DNA of 64,000 nt from Clonostachys chloroleuca (lineage: Eukaryota; Ascomycota; Sordariomycetes; Hypocreales; Bionectriaceae): NCBI GenBank assembly GCA_037952775.1, contig JBANAY010000003.1, positions 12,338,001 to 12,402,000 of the forward strand. Direction: 5' to 3'. Under the pieces are notes generated by a model. It saw only the letters and a program-made list of their open reading frames with translations. It was not told the DNA's origin and made no database searches. Positions 13,119 through 27,076 of the stretch are shown piece after piece (position 1 is the first letter of the stretch; each line of letters begins with the position of its first letter). A program made the position numbers and the translations under genes.

Positions 13119-16100
13119 GGTGGGCAGTCTAGAGCCTTCACGACTTAGGCAGGAAATTCAAGGGGCTCCGACTTCGATTATCGCGGTTTGGGTCTGGTAA
13201 GCCATAAACCGCACTCTACTGTCGCATTATAATCGTCGATGTTTCGAGAAGACGATTTGTGGATTGTCAGCCTCGGGGGCTGTCCCGCAACAAGTCCGGC
13301 CAGCTGCGGGAGACTCGGTAGAGGGCTGGAGTCGCGTAATGCACTGGAACGCCGAGGGCGGGTGTGTTTCAATTGTAGAATGTCGGGAAGAAGAGATTAT
13401 CGAGAGTTGTTTTTATTACAGGGTGTAAATGGCGCAGTTCTGTTGCCCTGGGTTAGGTGCCGGCGGAATTGAGAAGGCAGGGTGTCGAGGGCGGTGCGCC
13501 TGGCTGCGATGACAATTCGGCGAGTCGTCGATTCTGGTGCACCAATTGGCGTTGGCTCCGGGCGAAGTGATGGACTGGTGTGGAGGCGGAGGTTGGGGTC
13601 TCTAGCCTGACAGGTGGCCGATGTTCTGCATGCGTGCAATATGGTAGCGAAGGGGGATGTTCAGATCTGCTTCTAGTCGAGAAGCAGCCGTTGGGCGAGA
13701 GGTCGTTGTAGGACAATGGTGAGATGAAGGCGGGCAAGTTGGAATCGGACAGGTTCAGCTATTAGCCGTCGTTTGTTCATTAAGTCCTCGCCTGAACATA
13801 AGACAGATAAAACAAGGAGCTAGGATTGTTGCAGCGAGGTACCCCGTAGTACCCGTACTTAGCCCAGTGTGGCATGTACCTACCAGCGGCTGACGGTTTT
13901 GCTCTGGCGCTCGGACACGGCTTGCCTTGTTCCTCGAAGGATGCAGATCACAGAATGCACGGCGTCTTAATTCGTCTCCCTTGCTCGTGGGAGAAACATG
14001 CAGTGGTGTTGAACAGAACTGGGACGGGGCTGGGCTGGGCGGCCTAGAAGAGGGAATAAACAAAGTTCAAGTAGTCGAGCCGCTTCGCTTGGGCTAATAT
14101 GGTACGAGGTGGGTGCACCAGCTCGAGGTACCAAGGCCAGCGGTCAGGTATGGAGGTATGGAGTATGGGGAGCGGGCTGGCTGGCTGCGAGGCGGATGGA
14201 CGTAAGCTCCCATGATGGAATTGACGCCTGCTGGGTACGGACTGGACAGTCATACGTGCCGGGGGCAGAGCGATCTGGAATTGAAGCCTGGGCGTGCCTG
14301 CCTGTACTGCCCCCTGCAAGCTGCCTTACCTTGATCGGGCGCACCCAAGTCCACTGAAAGGAAGCAGAAGAAGAAAAGAAAGAAAAACGCGGCCACTCTA
14401 CTGGTCGAAGCCGCTTTGCATCAGATATGCACCTGCCTGCGATGGAGGCACATGGCCTGGGCACGTTCGTGGCTTCACGGACGGCCCCATCGCACTGATG
14501 GGACGGGCGTAATACCTTGCCTCACCTCACCTTGCTTGCGTTCAGCCTGCTACGTAGGGACCTCCTACACTCCGTCGCTGCCGACACGCGCGCAGCACGG
14601 AGACGGCCTGTGTGTCCATGCAACCAGTTGTGTCCTTATTTAGAGCTGTTGGTAGACCTTGAGAACTCTCACCACGATGGATAGCTTTCGACTTCGAGTC
14701 CCAGCCCAGAAGCTAGCAGCGACACTGCACATCGCAGCTAGATTCGGCAGTTGCGGGTTTTAGGCTAAGCATAGCGCCATAGTATCCTGCCTTTTAGCTT
14801 TCCATTCGGGCGCAGGCACCCCCGTTATTCCACCAGGCCGCTGTGCAGAATCAATAGTTGCATTGCCATGGATGTCCTTGACCTGTATGCAGCTATAACG
14901 CATACCTGTTTACATACGACACATGGCAGTGGTACACGGAGTGGGATTGCAGGGCTCCATGTGCCGCTGGCTGGCCATCAGCTTCGATTGAACTGAGGCG
15001 TACGCCCGAGGCCAATCTCCCCAAAATTGAAACCTCCCGGCAGCCGATTCGCATGCGATGGGATAATAAAGGCATGAATTATTGCCCTGGGAGCCAACAC
15101 GCCCACACCTGCATGAGCAACCATCATCTGATCCATGAAATAAGATGGACATGGGAGTTCAATACGGGCTCTAAGCACAGCCTTGGCAAGGCAATGAGTG
15201 ACATCGAGCAGACGAGGGAGGCTGTCGAGGCCGCCATGTGCCATTACATAGCAATTCTGCGTTGCACGCTTGCATCCCCCGAAATGCACTTCTCTCAAAC
15301 CATCACCGCCTAAACGATCTTGGGCTTGTATTGAGTCATTGCCCACCCTGCGATGACCAGTTTGCCTTTTCGTAGTGGGCTAGGGGCGCTGGTACCTGGG
15401 TATACATGCACACATCGAGACATGGGGAAAAAAAGGAAAGAAAAGGGAGCTGCGCATGATGCCAATAGCCAAAAGGCGGCGTCCATGCAATGTCTGGCGC
15501 GCATGGGCCTCCCGGTATGACCTTGTCCAACCCTTCATGCGGCTGCCACTGAAAGCGGTATGGCGGCCTTTCCCCTATGCTTCTGGAAACATCCTGTAAG
15601 AGCACTAAGATGCTAACGGCTGCAAGCAGCTTCCCAGCTGGCTGTGACAGATGAAGAGTAGAACGATAGCCGATGCAGGTTTGGCTGCCAATCAGCGAGC
15701 CGGAAGCGGCGTGTGCAGCGCAGGCTCGCCACTGGGGGGTTCGATCTGGACCAAGCTAGCCCAAAGGCTCTTCAACATCAATCGATTCATCGCCTGGAAT
15801 CCAGATACATTCCCATAGTAGGTACTTGGCAATACAAGGAGACTGGGCGGCGCAATTTTACTTTGGGCGAGGGGGTTGGGACAAACGCCTGGATGTCCCG
15901 CTCAGCCCCTAATGCTTGCCCGCCAGGTATTGGGCCAGGTATTGCCTAGTTATGCTCCTCGGGTAGCCAATTACGACCCTGGAACGTGGCAGGGAACTAC
16001 ACGTGGTTTTGTTGCCAGAGAATGAAATCGGTGAGATTATATGTCGGTTCAAGGTGCAAGGACCACCAGTAGCAGATCCTCCGCGCTCGCTTGCTAAAAA

Positions 16101-18856
16101 CAATTTCGTTGCCAGCTGATAAGGCTCGGCTCGATGCGAATTCCTTGCAGGCTACCTCAGCTATTGTCTGTGCGACAAAGGAGTGAATTAGCTCGTAACA
16201 CCAGGGCTGGATGGAATCTGAAGAGTTGGAATTTATTCTAGATATCGTGTTAGTGGGTCTGGCAGAGAGGTGGTAAAAGCTTTGCTGTCTGGGCTGGAAG
16301 CTACTGAGTACCGACAGGTTGGTCAATGCGACAGCTTTTGGATAGCAGCGATGTCACCCTGATGGCTAGCGCTAGGAGACTGTTAACCACCGATGCGTCC
16401 TTGTAGAGCCATTCTTTGGGGTACTTTGCGCACTTTTCACAAACAGCCTCACGAAGGACGCAATTTTTGGGGGTGGGCAGAAAGCACAGCTCGTTGTGTA
16501 ACACACACACCTGTCCTGGGCTGGTGCCACAAGAATAGAAAAGGCGAAACAGCCCGGGGTCCCGGATAATAGGAAAAGCCCATGGCCAGTTCCCGTGTCG
16601 GTGAATTGACTACAATAACAACGGGAACTAGATATCTTGTCTGCAGACACTTCAAAATACTGAATCATGAGTTGGAACAATGAACCATCCATTAAGCTTC
16701 GCTCTACGGAGAAGGAGTGGGGTGGCTTGGTTGCTCTGTATGCACCCACAAGCAAGCACTTGACAGCTGAATTGGCTATTCGGGTCCGTGTTCCATCGGA
16801 TGATCGGAGGGCTAGAGTAGTAGCGCGCGCGCAATGACTTTGGGGAGAGGGTAAGCTCTCCCCAGGCCACTTCTGTAGCTGGAAATTCTCTTCATCACCT
16901 GCTAATAAAATAGGGAGGGTGACGGGCGATCCAGAAAGTAGGAAACAAAAGTCAGTCGATTATAAGGGCGAATATCGCTGCATGGAGTGACGCTTGGGGG
17001 GATTGGTAGTGAGCTGCTAAAAGGACGTCGCTCATAGTAAGCAAAGTAGGTGTGTCAAGTGATCGCCATAGAATGTCCTCTCCATTCGATGTTACAAGGC
17101 TAGTCCGCAATTGCATAGCAGAGTGAGAGGCATTGACGGTGTGCCACCTGGGAAGTAGACGTGGCTGCCTACCTACGAAAAGATGAAACCATCAAATGAT
17201 AGTCGGTGCCGCTACCATACGGCTTCTCGGTAATGTGCTGCGTTTCGAGTGTAAAGGAGAATCAAAGATAAAACCTAGTATTAGCTAATGAAGGGTCAGA
17301 AGCTCCATCAGACACGGGGGAGGAAAAAAAGCCGTCTCAGGAGTTGAAACGGCAAGGCGGCCAGACGATACGGTAATAGGTAATTACCACATCTGGCCCG
17401 ACCCCATGTATCAGCTCCGCAAAACTCTATTCCCGACAACAGCGAGGACGGCCAGCGAGCACAATCAGTGCCGGGCAACCACCGTGGGTCTTGGCCCAGG
17501 CATGTGTTTGCGCAGGATAACAGCTCGGACGGCAGATTCAGCTCAAAACGATTTGCCGGGGACCAGGGAGCGATATGCAATGCAAGACACGCTGGCAGCC
17601 CAGACCGAAACCTGGATGGTTGGATACCAGGTCCTGCCGACTGTTGGCTGAGCCCACTTAAAGAGGAGATGGGAAGGGTGTTAAGCTTTGCCGCCATTTG
17701 AGCGGTCGGAGCGACGGTAAAGGCCAGCTGTAATGAGAATAGTTGCTCGCCGCCATCCAGCCATCCAGTCGACTCTGAAGATTAGGCTGCTTGGTATTTA
17801 GATGCTACCTCCCCTGGTCGGTGAGAGGAGATGCTTGCATTACCTGCATGGTCGATGGAATGGGGGACGGGACAAAACCTGGAATCTGGTGAAGCGTTCG
17901 TGCCATCCCTGACCCTGCAGATGATACATTCGATGTAGATGGCAGGAAGGCGCCTTCGAGACTCAGTGAGAGGCTGTCTTGAAGCCAAGGAAGGCACCAG
18001 CGACGTCAATACAGACAGCGAGTGGCAGGAGCTAGGACGAGGGGCTCACCTCACCCACCAATAGCGGGGGTGCTATAGCGTCAGTTAACCTGGAGGGTGC
18101 TGGACGTGGATGGAGCTGATGGTGGGACAACCTCCCTCGCGGCGGCTCGCGTCCTAGCTGGGCTCGTTGGACTAATTAACTAATTTGGCCAAAAAGGAGT
18201 CGTTGACGATAATCATCGGACATCGTGGCTCTGGGCCAGGACCGGCCGCTGGGATTGACATACGCTTTTTTTCTTTTCGTAGCCCCCTTTCGCACCTTGA
18301 TCGCAGCCCCTCCCCTTCAATCCGACAGCATACATACATAATTCTTGATACCACCATCCATCCTGACGGACTGACGTATTGTCTCCGCCAAGCAAGGGAT
18401 CCCACCACACACTAGATTTCCTGGAGCCCACCGCCTATAGCACTGCACTTCTCCGGTCCCAATTCGCTTGACAGCCCTTTTGCACATCACTTGTTCCCAT
18501 CGTGGGCTCCATAACCAGAGTCTTTAGTTTCTTGTCAAGGACTATGCATTCCTAGGCACACCCCTCGACTCCAGATCCCCGGAATTGAGGAGCTATCACG
18601 CGCGACATTGCAACGACATCCTCGAGTGACACCCGACGGTGCATCGCGCCCCAGACCAGACAACGCCAACCCCCTCAACGACAAGATCATCGGCCGTGGA
18701 CCGGAGTTTCCAAAAACACCGAGCCGGGGCCCATCTTCTACAAGCAACGGATACACGACGAGAATACATATGGCAGGGTTATAGAGCAGAGCACTGTGAG
18801 CGCTAGGACTACAGATTGCCTGGATCGGACTGCGGCACCATCGCCCAGCCCGCAGT
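13119..18856. other. 5.7-kb gene-free stretch between divergent genes
   Basis: The G-alpha gene and AVL9 point away from each other, so this space must include both promoters. I see no protein family, tRNA, rRNA or transposon terminus in it. It carries many short direct words such as TACCTACC and GGTAGGTA, common in this class of fungal intergenic DNA, and a pyrimidine-rich lead-in to AVL9 (about 18280-18540). A long untranslated leader or non-coding transcript is possible but not demonstrable. Confidence 0.6.
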
Positions 18857-21266
18857 ATGAGTAGTGAGGACAAGGACAACGCGCCTGCTAGCGCAGACCT
18901 GCAGAATGCACCATCTTCAACGGGAACCCCTCTCTCTGTTTCGAGCAGCACAGAAGGCACGTCCTTCATACCTCTCGTGACTGTGGTTGGATTTCATCAT
19001 GCGAGGGGCCCTGAAGTGGAGTCATGGTTTGGGGCAGAGGACGGTGTCGACCCTGCCGTTGAGTATCAGTGGTCTCTTTTGCCCTTCATGGCCTTGAGTG
19101 ATGGTGCGCATGCGTGAGTAACCCTCCAGATCTGCGCTTCTCGGTCACATTGGGAGAAAGCTAACCCTACGCAAGCTCGGAGGAAGACTTCTCCTACTTC
19201 ACTCTTTTGAAACCTGAATCACCTACGGGCCCGGCCACTTCACTGTTCGGCATATCTTGCACTCGACAGCTCGACTCGTCGCATCTTATCAACCGCCCCG
19301 CAGACGTCACTCGGTCGACTGTACAAAAGGCGGTAGTCGTGATCGCGGACAACCCTCAGGGCTTTGGCATGCTCCGGGAACGGCTCAGTGTCGTCACGAA
19401 GGCTTGGTTTGCGCAACGGGAGTTTACTGATGTTGAGATCCTAAAGAGGTTCCAGGAGAGTCTGGCCGAGGAGAAGGTGAGGGGCCTTCTCCAAGGAGAA
19501 CCAGAGCATCATCAGTACCTGGGTATGAGCTTGCGAGAGCTTATACATGAATTCAGATGGCAGACTCTAGTTCTGCTGAAATGCTGCCTCCTACAACCCA
19601 AGGTGAGGGAGAGAGCTTCTTTTCTACTCCAGTCAACCAATGAGCTAATGAACCTCGGCAGATGCTCTTCTTTGGCTCGAGATGCGACCGGCTATGCATG
19701 GTTCAGTTTTCCTTGATTTCATTGATCCCAGGCCTGTTGCAGAAGCTTCAAGACTGCGCAGATCCTGAACTCAATACGCATGAAACAAAGCTATCGAAAC
19801 CGACGAGCCTCAAGAGTAGCAATCGCAGCTCGTTGCTTTCATTCATGGGGCTGCCGTTACAGATATTTGGAAAGGTATGACAAACCTTGCTGTCGGAGAG
19901 TAAAATGGCACGCACCTAACCAATTCCTTAGGGTAGTTTGTTCGGACCATATACGCCCCTACAGCAGTTGGATATTCTCGCCGATTTTGGAACTAAATCT
20001 TACATCGTGGGAAGCACCAACTCCCTTCTCCTCCAGCAAAAGGACCGCTATAGCGACATCCTGATCAACCTTGACGACAATACCATCAACATCACTTCCA
20101 CATCGTTGAGGCACGCGCTGGCTTTGACCGCGGCGGACCGTAGGTGGATTGACTTCCTCACAATAGAAGTGAGCAATACTTGGGACGATGCGAACCCCAG
20201 CCGGCCAAAAACGATGCAGTACGCTGGAAGCGAAGAGTTCATCAGATCTCAGTTCGAGGCCTACATCCTGGGGCTGATTTCCTCTGTAAAATACCACAAC
20301 TATCTTGTTCAACATCCCGATTCCCACCAACCAGGCGAGCCGGACCCGGCCGTCGATTATGGCCTGGACTGGGTGGAAGCTTGGTCACGCACTGAAAATT
20401 ATCGTATGTGGGACACTAACACGGACACAAACGTTTTCGCCGTTTCCGAGCCCCGGCATCCCTGCGCCGGTGGGTTGAACATCGAGGACGTCCAGCGACG
20501 CATGGCCGAGCAGATCAAGGACCTACATCTGGATGAACGCTTTGCCCAGGCAGGTGACTTGCTGGGCCGCAACCTCGCACTGGGCCGCGACAAGGCCTCC
20601 ACCATATTCACCAAGCTCTACAATGACGTGGAACAACTCCGTGAGGCCCAGCGGCGCAGACCGGACGAGGTGTCGGTCACTTCAGAGAAGTCCGGCGTGG
20701 TCGAGAAGACCACCGCGGAGGTTCAATCGACCCCTGTCCAAGCAGCGAAACCACAGCAGACGGCGGGCGCCCGTGCGAGCGCCTACATGTCCAGCTGGGC
20801 GACGTGGGCTGGCGAGAAGCGAAAGGCAAGCGGCTGGGGTGCTGGCTGGGGCAAGAAGTCCTCAACCACCGCCAAGTCTGACAAGTCGATCTCAACTCCC
20901 ACCAGCCCTATAGAAAAGGACTATCAGATAGTCAAGCCGGCCGGAGACGTCGAGGCAGCGGTCCTGACCGAAGACATCTTGGTCCCTGCAAATACCAGCA
21001 AAGGAGCAGAGACTGAATCAGCGGCAGGGAAGGATGTGGATACGCCACAAGGCGATCGCGATCAAGCTTCCTCCCCCACAGATTCCGCAGTTCAACCCTC
21101 CGTGGCAACCGAGTCCCATAGTGCCGACTCACCGGATCCCAAAGTTGCAGAGCAACCGGAGGTGCAGGAGGAGGCGGTACCTGAAACAGCGTCGAAGGGC
21201 AGTAGCGAGGAGAAGCTTGCTTCTGCCGAGCCCGGCGCGGCCATTTCAACAACACATACGAACTAA
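18857..21266 (+). CDS. avl9: Avl9-type late secretory pathway protein
   Basis: Avl9 proteins carry a DENN-related module and act in exocytic traffic from the Golgi. The first 60 residues are low complexity, then the family core begins (FIPLVTVVGFHHARGPEVE). It continues through the hallmark TSLFGISCTRQLDSSHLINR, the QKAVVVIADNPQGFGMLRERL block, GSLFGPYTPLQQLDILADFG and LRHALALTAADRRWIDF. Four exons are read: 18857-19113, 19176-19602, 19662-19874 and 19932-21266, with GT-AG borders and preserved frame. The C-terminal 200 residues are low-complexity, rich in Ser, Thr, Pro, Glu and Lys. The methionine at 18857 is the first in frame before the conserved core. It is transcribed divergently from the G-alpha gene and convergently with cullin-1. 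Confidence 0.93.
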
Positions 21267-21903
21267 TTAAGAGGGCAATACAATTAACTTACTACTACTA
21301 GAAGATGGGTGGGTGCATAACGTGCATGGGAAATGATTAATGAGGAGGGAACATCGGGACACTCAATATATATAGCAAATTCGAAAAGACGTGTCTTGAA
21401 CAAAGTCGGGATCAATAGAAGTGATGAGGCGGGATGAAGTTCACGGCCGAAACGAAATTAGGGGGGAAAGAGCGTTGCTACGAAACTATTTTCACCGCTT
21501 TGTTATTTATAAATTTCAAATGGAATGGCGCAATAACGTGCCATTCTCTTGTATATATGACGAGCCCAGTACTCGCCTTTCCTTCTGTGGATCATTGTAG
21601 TCATGCTGTAATTCAACTACTTGACACGAGTGTGCTTTTGAAGTTGAGTCTCAAAGCATGTACTCTCCCAATTTTGTAACAGTTTGAAATCAATCTCGCT
21701 AGTCAATCTCGCTAATAGGGCGGTCTATGCCGTCATTAATATGGTGCACGCTGGTCTTTTTCATTGATCCTGGTTGTTCGCTTGGTGATTGTTACCCGCA
21801 AAGACTTAGGTGAAGTTTTTCCACGTAGGGGAGAAGTTCATGTCAAGACTCGTAAATTAATATCGCAGACTACGGGCTGCCGTCCAAAAACCGAAAGAAA
21901 AGA
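21267..21903. other. Convergent 3' spacer AVL9 / cullin-1
   Basis: About 640 bp between two stop codons. It is AT-richer than the coding flanks and should hold both 3' untranslated regions. No other feature is visible. Confidence 0.7.
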
Positions 21904-24420
21904 TCATGCCAAGTATCCAAGCTCATCATCCTCAAGACGCTCTAGGTACTCCTTGTCGAGGAGGATCTCAATACACTTTTTGATATCTGACACCTTGGGG
22001 ACGAACCGGGATCGGATCTGGTTAATAGTTTCGCTAACGAGTTGTGCGTGCTTCATCTGCTTTCGTGCCTTCATAATACGCACAATCGCCGACTAGAGTC
22101 GAGGTCAGTCTTGTACTTAGAAAATAGGGGAGAGAAAAGAAAGAGTAATTACCTGGAGAACAAGCTTGCGGTCTTCCTCGATAGTCTTGTTCGTCTCAGC
22201 CTCTTCTTGCTTAGCCTCCTTGACACCACCCAGGTTCAGATTGACTCTGATCTTTTTGCTCTTGAAGTCGTAGTTGAGCTTGAAGGTCCGGCCAGGACCA
22301 GGTTTGTCGCCTCCAGACATCTGAAGAACCTTGGCCTTCAGGATAACGGCGAGAGCTTGGTCCAGGACTTCGCTACTAAGCTTAGTCCCATTCAGCATGT
22401 CTTCGTAAGAATGGGTGTCCTTCTCGTTGAACAGCAGAAGAATGGCCATTTGGTAGATTGAGACTTGGAATGTGAATGGAGTCTTGCTGTTTTTGCAATA
22501 GTTGGCTTTGATTTCACCCTTGCAAAGATGCCATAGCCACGTTAGCTTTCGACCATCATGCTTCTTCTTGTAGTATCGAGTGAAGCGCTCAATCTCGGCA
22601 TCAATCTCCGCAGGGGCATGGAAGTCCGTGCTAGGTGGCGTCAGAGGCCAGAACCCTGTGCCAAGAATGGAGAAGGTTGAATCAACGGCCTTAGAGTACT
22701 CAACGTTTTCAAGATGAGCACGGAACTCCTTGTTGAAATCCTTGGAGATTTGCATGTCTTGGAACATGCGTTGGAGTTTGTTGGTATATTCGAAACCACA
22801 TGCCTCCTTCAACTTGCTAATCATGCTAGTTTCGGCATCGTCAGAGGATGAGTTGCTGTGAACCAAACGGCGGGCGAGCATTCTGGAGTAAAATTTCTGG
22901 AAGACATCCTTGTCCTCAATATACTTGAAGACGGTCATAATCTGGCTGAGTGTTCGCTCAAGCTCGGCCTCTTCTATGCTTGTGTTGCTCTTGCGAAGCA
23001 GGACATCGGTATACTTGGCCAGGAGCTCAGGTGACTTGCTGGACGATGACTTGCAAACCGCATTCCGGTTTACAAACTCTCTGCATGCGTTATCCAAAGA
23101 TCTCGTAAATTCGGGTTCGTCATTGAAAGCGCGCTTAACCAGGCCCTGGTACTTGGTGTGAATCTCGAGGAGTGAATCGACGTACACCTTAGGCTCCAAC
23201 TTTTCACCCTCTGAGGATTGCACTTTTTCGACAGCGTGCAGGCCTGCCTTTCGAACATGAGTCTCGAATCGAGTCCGCAGGGGATCAAGTCCATCTTGAA
23301 TACGTGAAAGAAGGTTGTACATCCGTGCCATGTCCTCCTCGCGATCATTGTCAAGCAGGACCTGGAACTCATCACGCAGGAGGATCGAGTGATCGGCAAT
23401 CAACGCTTGGTTACAGGTCTTCTTCAGCTGCCCAGCGATATCCTGGTGCAAGTACATGTTCACACGTTCTTGCTCCTCTGTTAATCGAGCCTCAGCCTTC
23501 TTCATATATTCGACAACGCTGTTCTCAGCAACAAATTGCTTCGACTCGGCTTGGTAGAATTCCTTGGTAGCCTGGAGGAAGGGTTTCTCGAAATGCTGTC
23601 GGTAAACATCCAGGGTCGACTTGGATGTATCGGCCTCGTCCAGGCCGAGTGAAACGAACGAGTCAACGACCTGCTTGATCTGGCCGTGCTCGATGGTCTC
23701 ACCGTTTCGCTGCTTCTCAACGAGCTTCAGGACAGCATCCATCACCTTGGATGAGAGCCTCTCGAACAACACCTTGCGCCACTGAACCAGATGAAGGGTG
23801 TATACGTCGTAAATGTCCTTCTTGCCTTCGTCGATCTCTCTCTTGACCCAATGGCGATTCAGGTAGCGGAAGAGATGGTGGATGTATTTAGCAGCGGTCG
23901 TGTAGCGAACCCATTCTTTGATATAGAACGCGAGTAAGGCCTCATCGTTGTGGGATTTCGAATCCTCCAGAAGGTCCTTCAAGTGAGCCTCAAGATATTC
24001 GATAAGCTTCTTGTAGAGCTCTTCGCCGAGGAGGTGTGCTATTCCAGTGTTAGAGTTTCGGACATCAGCGCGAGGATGCAGGGTATGAAGTGACTAACCT
24101 CCACGGTGGTTTGAGTGCATCGCAGGGCTGCCAAGGCCGGCAGCTTTCTGTGATGTGCAGAAATTGTGAATAGCACTAAGATCTCGTTAGCCACAGGAAA
24201 CACCCCATCTCTGAGTGTCGGGGCGATGAGCTTACGTGTAGACACCCATATAGAGATTCATATCAATCCCAGCCTCAAGATCGTTCATGATACGCGAAAT
24301 GCCTGCCTGCAGATAGTCCCATCTGGAAGAGAGAATTGTTAGATGCCTATGCTGTAGGAGGGGGAGGGGCAGTGATCCTTACGTTGAACGAATATCCTCC
24401 TTGTTGGGCATCGGAGGCAT
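21904..24420 (-). CDS. culA: Cullin-1 (SCF ubiquitin ligase scaffold)
   Basis: This is the rigid scaffold of SCF E3 ligases: the N-terminal cullin repeats bind Skp1/F-box, and the C-terminal domain binds Rbx1. The start [13 protein letters not shown] leads into [15 protein letters not shown] and [16 protein letters not shown]. The middle contains the cullin-homology region ([22 protein letters not shown] and [16 protein letters not shown]). The last exon (21904-22092) carries IVRIMKARK, whose lysine is the Nedd8 attachment site, and ends [16 protein letters not shown]. Several introns are clear: 22093-22152 before the last exon, and one between NHRGA and HLLGE. The assembled length is near the usual 765 residues. 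Distinguished from cullin-3 and -4 by the N-terminal Skp1-contact region and overall resemblance to Cdc53/CulA. Confidence 0.95.
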
Positions 24421-25883
24421 GGTGCTTCGCGAGGGGGCGACTCTTGCAGCCATCTTGACGGTATTGTTTGTCGGAAGGATGTTGTTGTACTGCAGGGCCA
24501 AAATGGCGGGTTTGGGTCGGAGGGGTTCGACGACCGCAGCCCGGGAGCTTTTTGTTGTTGGAGGGAGGTGGTTTGCTGATTGGTCTCACTGCACACACCG
24601 GCCTTTTATGCGTGCTTCGGCCTCGGAAACGTTGCTAGGTTGCGGTGCACCCCCAGGAAAATCGATGCGATCTATATATCTGGGTTGTGCGAAAGAATGG
24701 GCGATCGTTTTATCGTCAGCTGAAACGTGTTGCTGTAACAAGGTGCTGCGACAAGGTACGTATGTATGGTCGGGAGGGGGACGCTGCTGGAGTGCTTGAA
24801 CAAAGAAGCAATCGGCACATAGACTCGCTAGTCAAATACAACAGAACCAGATCGAGTCCACCGATTGAATAGAGAAGGAAGAGAACGGGAAGGCCGCTGT
24901 GGGTAAGAAAGGAAACAAGAAAGTTAAAAGGTGGAAGGTTGGTCGTGGGTAGGTAATAAGAGGGCGTGAGGCAGAGTTGTGACTAAAGCTGAAGCGCAAG
25001 CACGCGCTACATACTGCTTGGGTTCCTGCCCGCCAACACTAACTGCTGCCAACAGGCAGGCGCGAGCCAAGACCATGGCTGGGCTGGTGCCTGCCGCCCG
25101 GTCCCCCCAAGGGGCCAAAGCTCCCAGCCAGCCCAGTCACCCCGGTGCCCAACAAAGCCTAGCTAATCTTTTTGCCGTCTGCGACCGCCTAACCCGATTG
25201 TTCGAGTGGAGAAAGCCTTGTCCTCAAGTGTGCTTAAAATAGACTAGTAGGTAATGCCCAGCTCTCTCAGATACTTCGGTTAATAAATAATAAATAGAAA
25301 ATACAGAATTTCATGTTGGATTCATGTCCTACAGCAATATTGGGCCTTATTGATCTACTCATTTCCCACCAATAATCGAAGGCCCTATCTACTGCTACCT
25401 ACGCTGTAAGGTTCTCGTAATTTAGCTCGAGTCATCTGCAAGGTAGGCAGCACCGCACTAACAATGGTGACCCTCGAACACTGTAACACGCCGCGCACAC
25501 ACAGAAAGATGGTGGAATGGAAGGATTCACTTCTAGAATACCTGTATTAGAGGCTAATTCTATCAATATCGAAATACACTCGCTGTTTGCCCAAAACGAA
25601 AAGAAATCAAGAGGGGGAGGGACCCAACTTGCTCAGAACAGCATCAAGGAACAAGAAACCTAATATCGAGGCCGTCACCCAGTACTGTCGTAGTCACGTG
25701 TAAAGAAACGCCACCAGGCTATAGGTAAGCTTCAGTAAAATCAAACGCAACTAAGCACCCTGTGGCTCATGCCGGTGGGCTAACAGCCATCCCATCTGAA
25801 AGAATCCCAGCCCTTCCAGGAATGATAGGCATCAGTCAGTCACCGAAAACGCCTGCAGGGGTAGGAGTCGTTAGGCGCCTCCA
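24421..25883. other. Intergenic region upstream of cullin-1
   Basis: About 1.46 kb with the cullin-1 promoter and the 3' side of the membrane-protein gene. An AT-rich patch lies around 25280-25330. No gene, repeat family or RNA was recognised. Confidence 0.65.
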
Positions 25884-27076
25884 TCACCCACGCTCATCAT
25901 CACCGCGGCCAAGCCGCCCGACCGTTCGGAAGATATTAATGATGAAATTGATCGTCCAAGAGATCAATGCCATCAGCATGAACGCCGCCAAGGCCTTTCC
26001 CAGAGCTCGCGCACCATCACTATTAGATGACCCGTGAAATATCAGGGTGGAGAACGCTAGCGCTGTACTGGCCGACTTGAAAATGATGAAAAAGAGGTCA
26101 AGCAAGATGAGCGACACCTTGGAGACAACAGAGCGTAGCCCGAGCGGTTTCCCCGTATACTCATCCCAGATCATGTACGCAATATAAGGTAGGGCGACAC
26201 AGTCTACCACAATGGCCATGACAGCCTGGCTCCGTTCTGGAGTCCTCCTATTGTCCGAATGTTCCACCAGGTAGAAGATCCTTCCGGCAACCCCCAATGC
26301 GAGAATCGAGGTTACCATGACAATGAGCCGGAATAGGAGAGGCGAGAAAGGATGTCGCATGACAAGGTTCCATATCCTCTTGTAGGGAGCGATAGCTCTT
26401 CTCCGTCGTGATGTCTGTATATCCAACGGGTTGTAGGCCCCTCGTACGGGTTGGTCGAAGTTCGGCTGCAGCTTTTCAAGGTCGCTGTGGTTCATAATTT
26501 CGCTCTCCTCGCCCGTGAGATGTCCATATTTGGATGCGTGAATGAAATCACGCCATGCCATTGGGGGGCCTGAGACGGTTGACGGGACATAGCCGGAGAC
26601 AACGACGGGTTCGGCAGATCGCAAGTGGTCCCATTTCCTTCCTTTCTTTGTGGCGCGGCCGTATCGGAGGATATGGGGGATGGCGCCTCGAGGTCGCTGC
26701 CCCGGACCCAGCTGAGCATCCTCCCAGTCTATAAATCCATCCTTGGACACACGGCGTTTCGGCTCGCTCGGGGCAGAATTGCGATGAGGTCGGGTCGTAT
26801 TGGGTGGGCGTAGGAGATCTAGTTGAGCTTTGGGGGCAGGGCCGTATCTCTCTTCATATGAATCAATCCAGGCTAGAGAATGACACGTTAGCGGCTATAT
26901 TAGATCTCTGACAGAAACGAGATACTGGAAGGAATCAACATACGAGGAAGAGATCTCGGAGCGCGGAGCCGTGTCTCGCTTTGCTGAGGGACCGTGCTGC
27001 CACTGGGAGCTGTGCTGGAGGGGTGGTTCTCGGAAATCTGTCCGTCGGATGAGTTGGAATGTGAGAGGCGCGACAT
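25884..27076 (-). CDS. Four-pass membrane protein, possibly SRF1-like
   Basis: Two exons (25884-26872 and 26944-27076) are joined by a 71-bp GT-AG intron. The N-terminus MSRLSHSNSSDGQ is Ser/Thr/Pro rich. It is followed by a short conserved-looking block (WIDSYEERYGPAPK, then VSKDGFIDWEDAQ). Roughly the last 170 residues hold four hydrophobic helices: RLIVMVTSILALGVAG, AVMAIVVDCVALPYIAYMIW, a segment from VSLILLDLFFIIFK onward, and AAFMLMALISWTINFIINIF. The long hydrophilic N-terminus with a four-helix C-terminus resembles fungal proteins annotated as regulators of phospholipase D (Srf1). I recognise this only weakly, so the name is tentative; the gene structure itself is well supported. Product about 370 residues. 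Confidence 0.72.
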
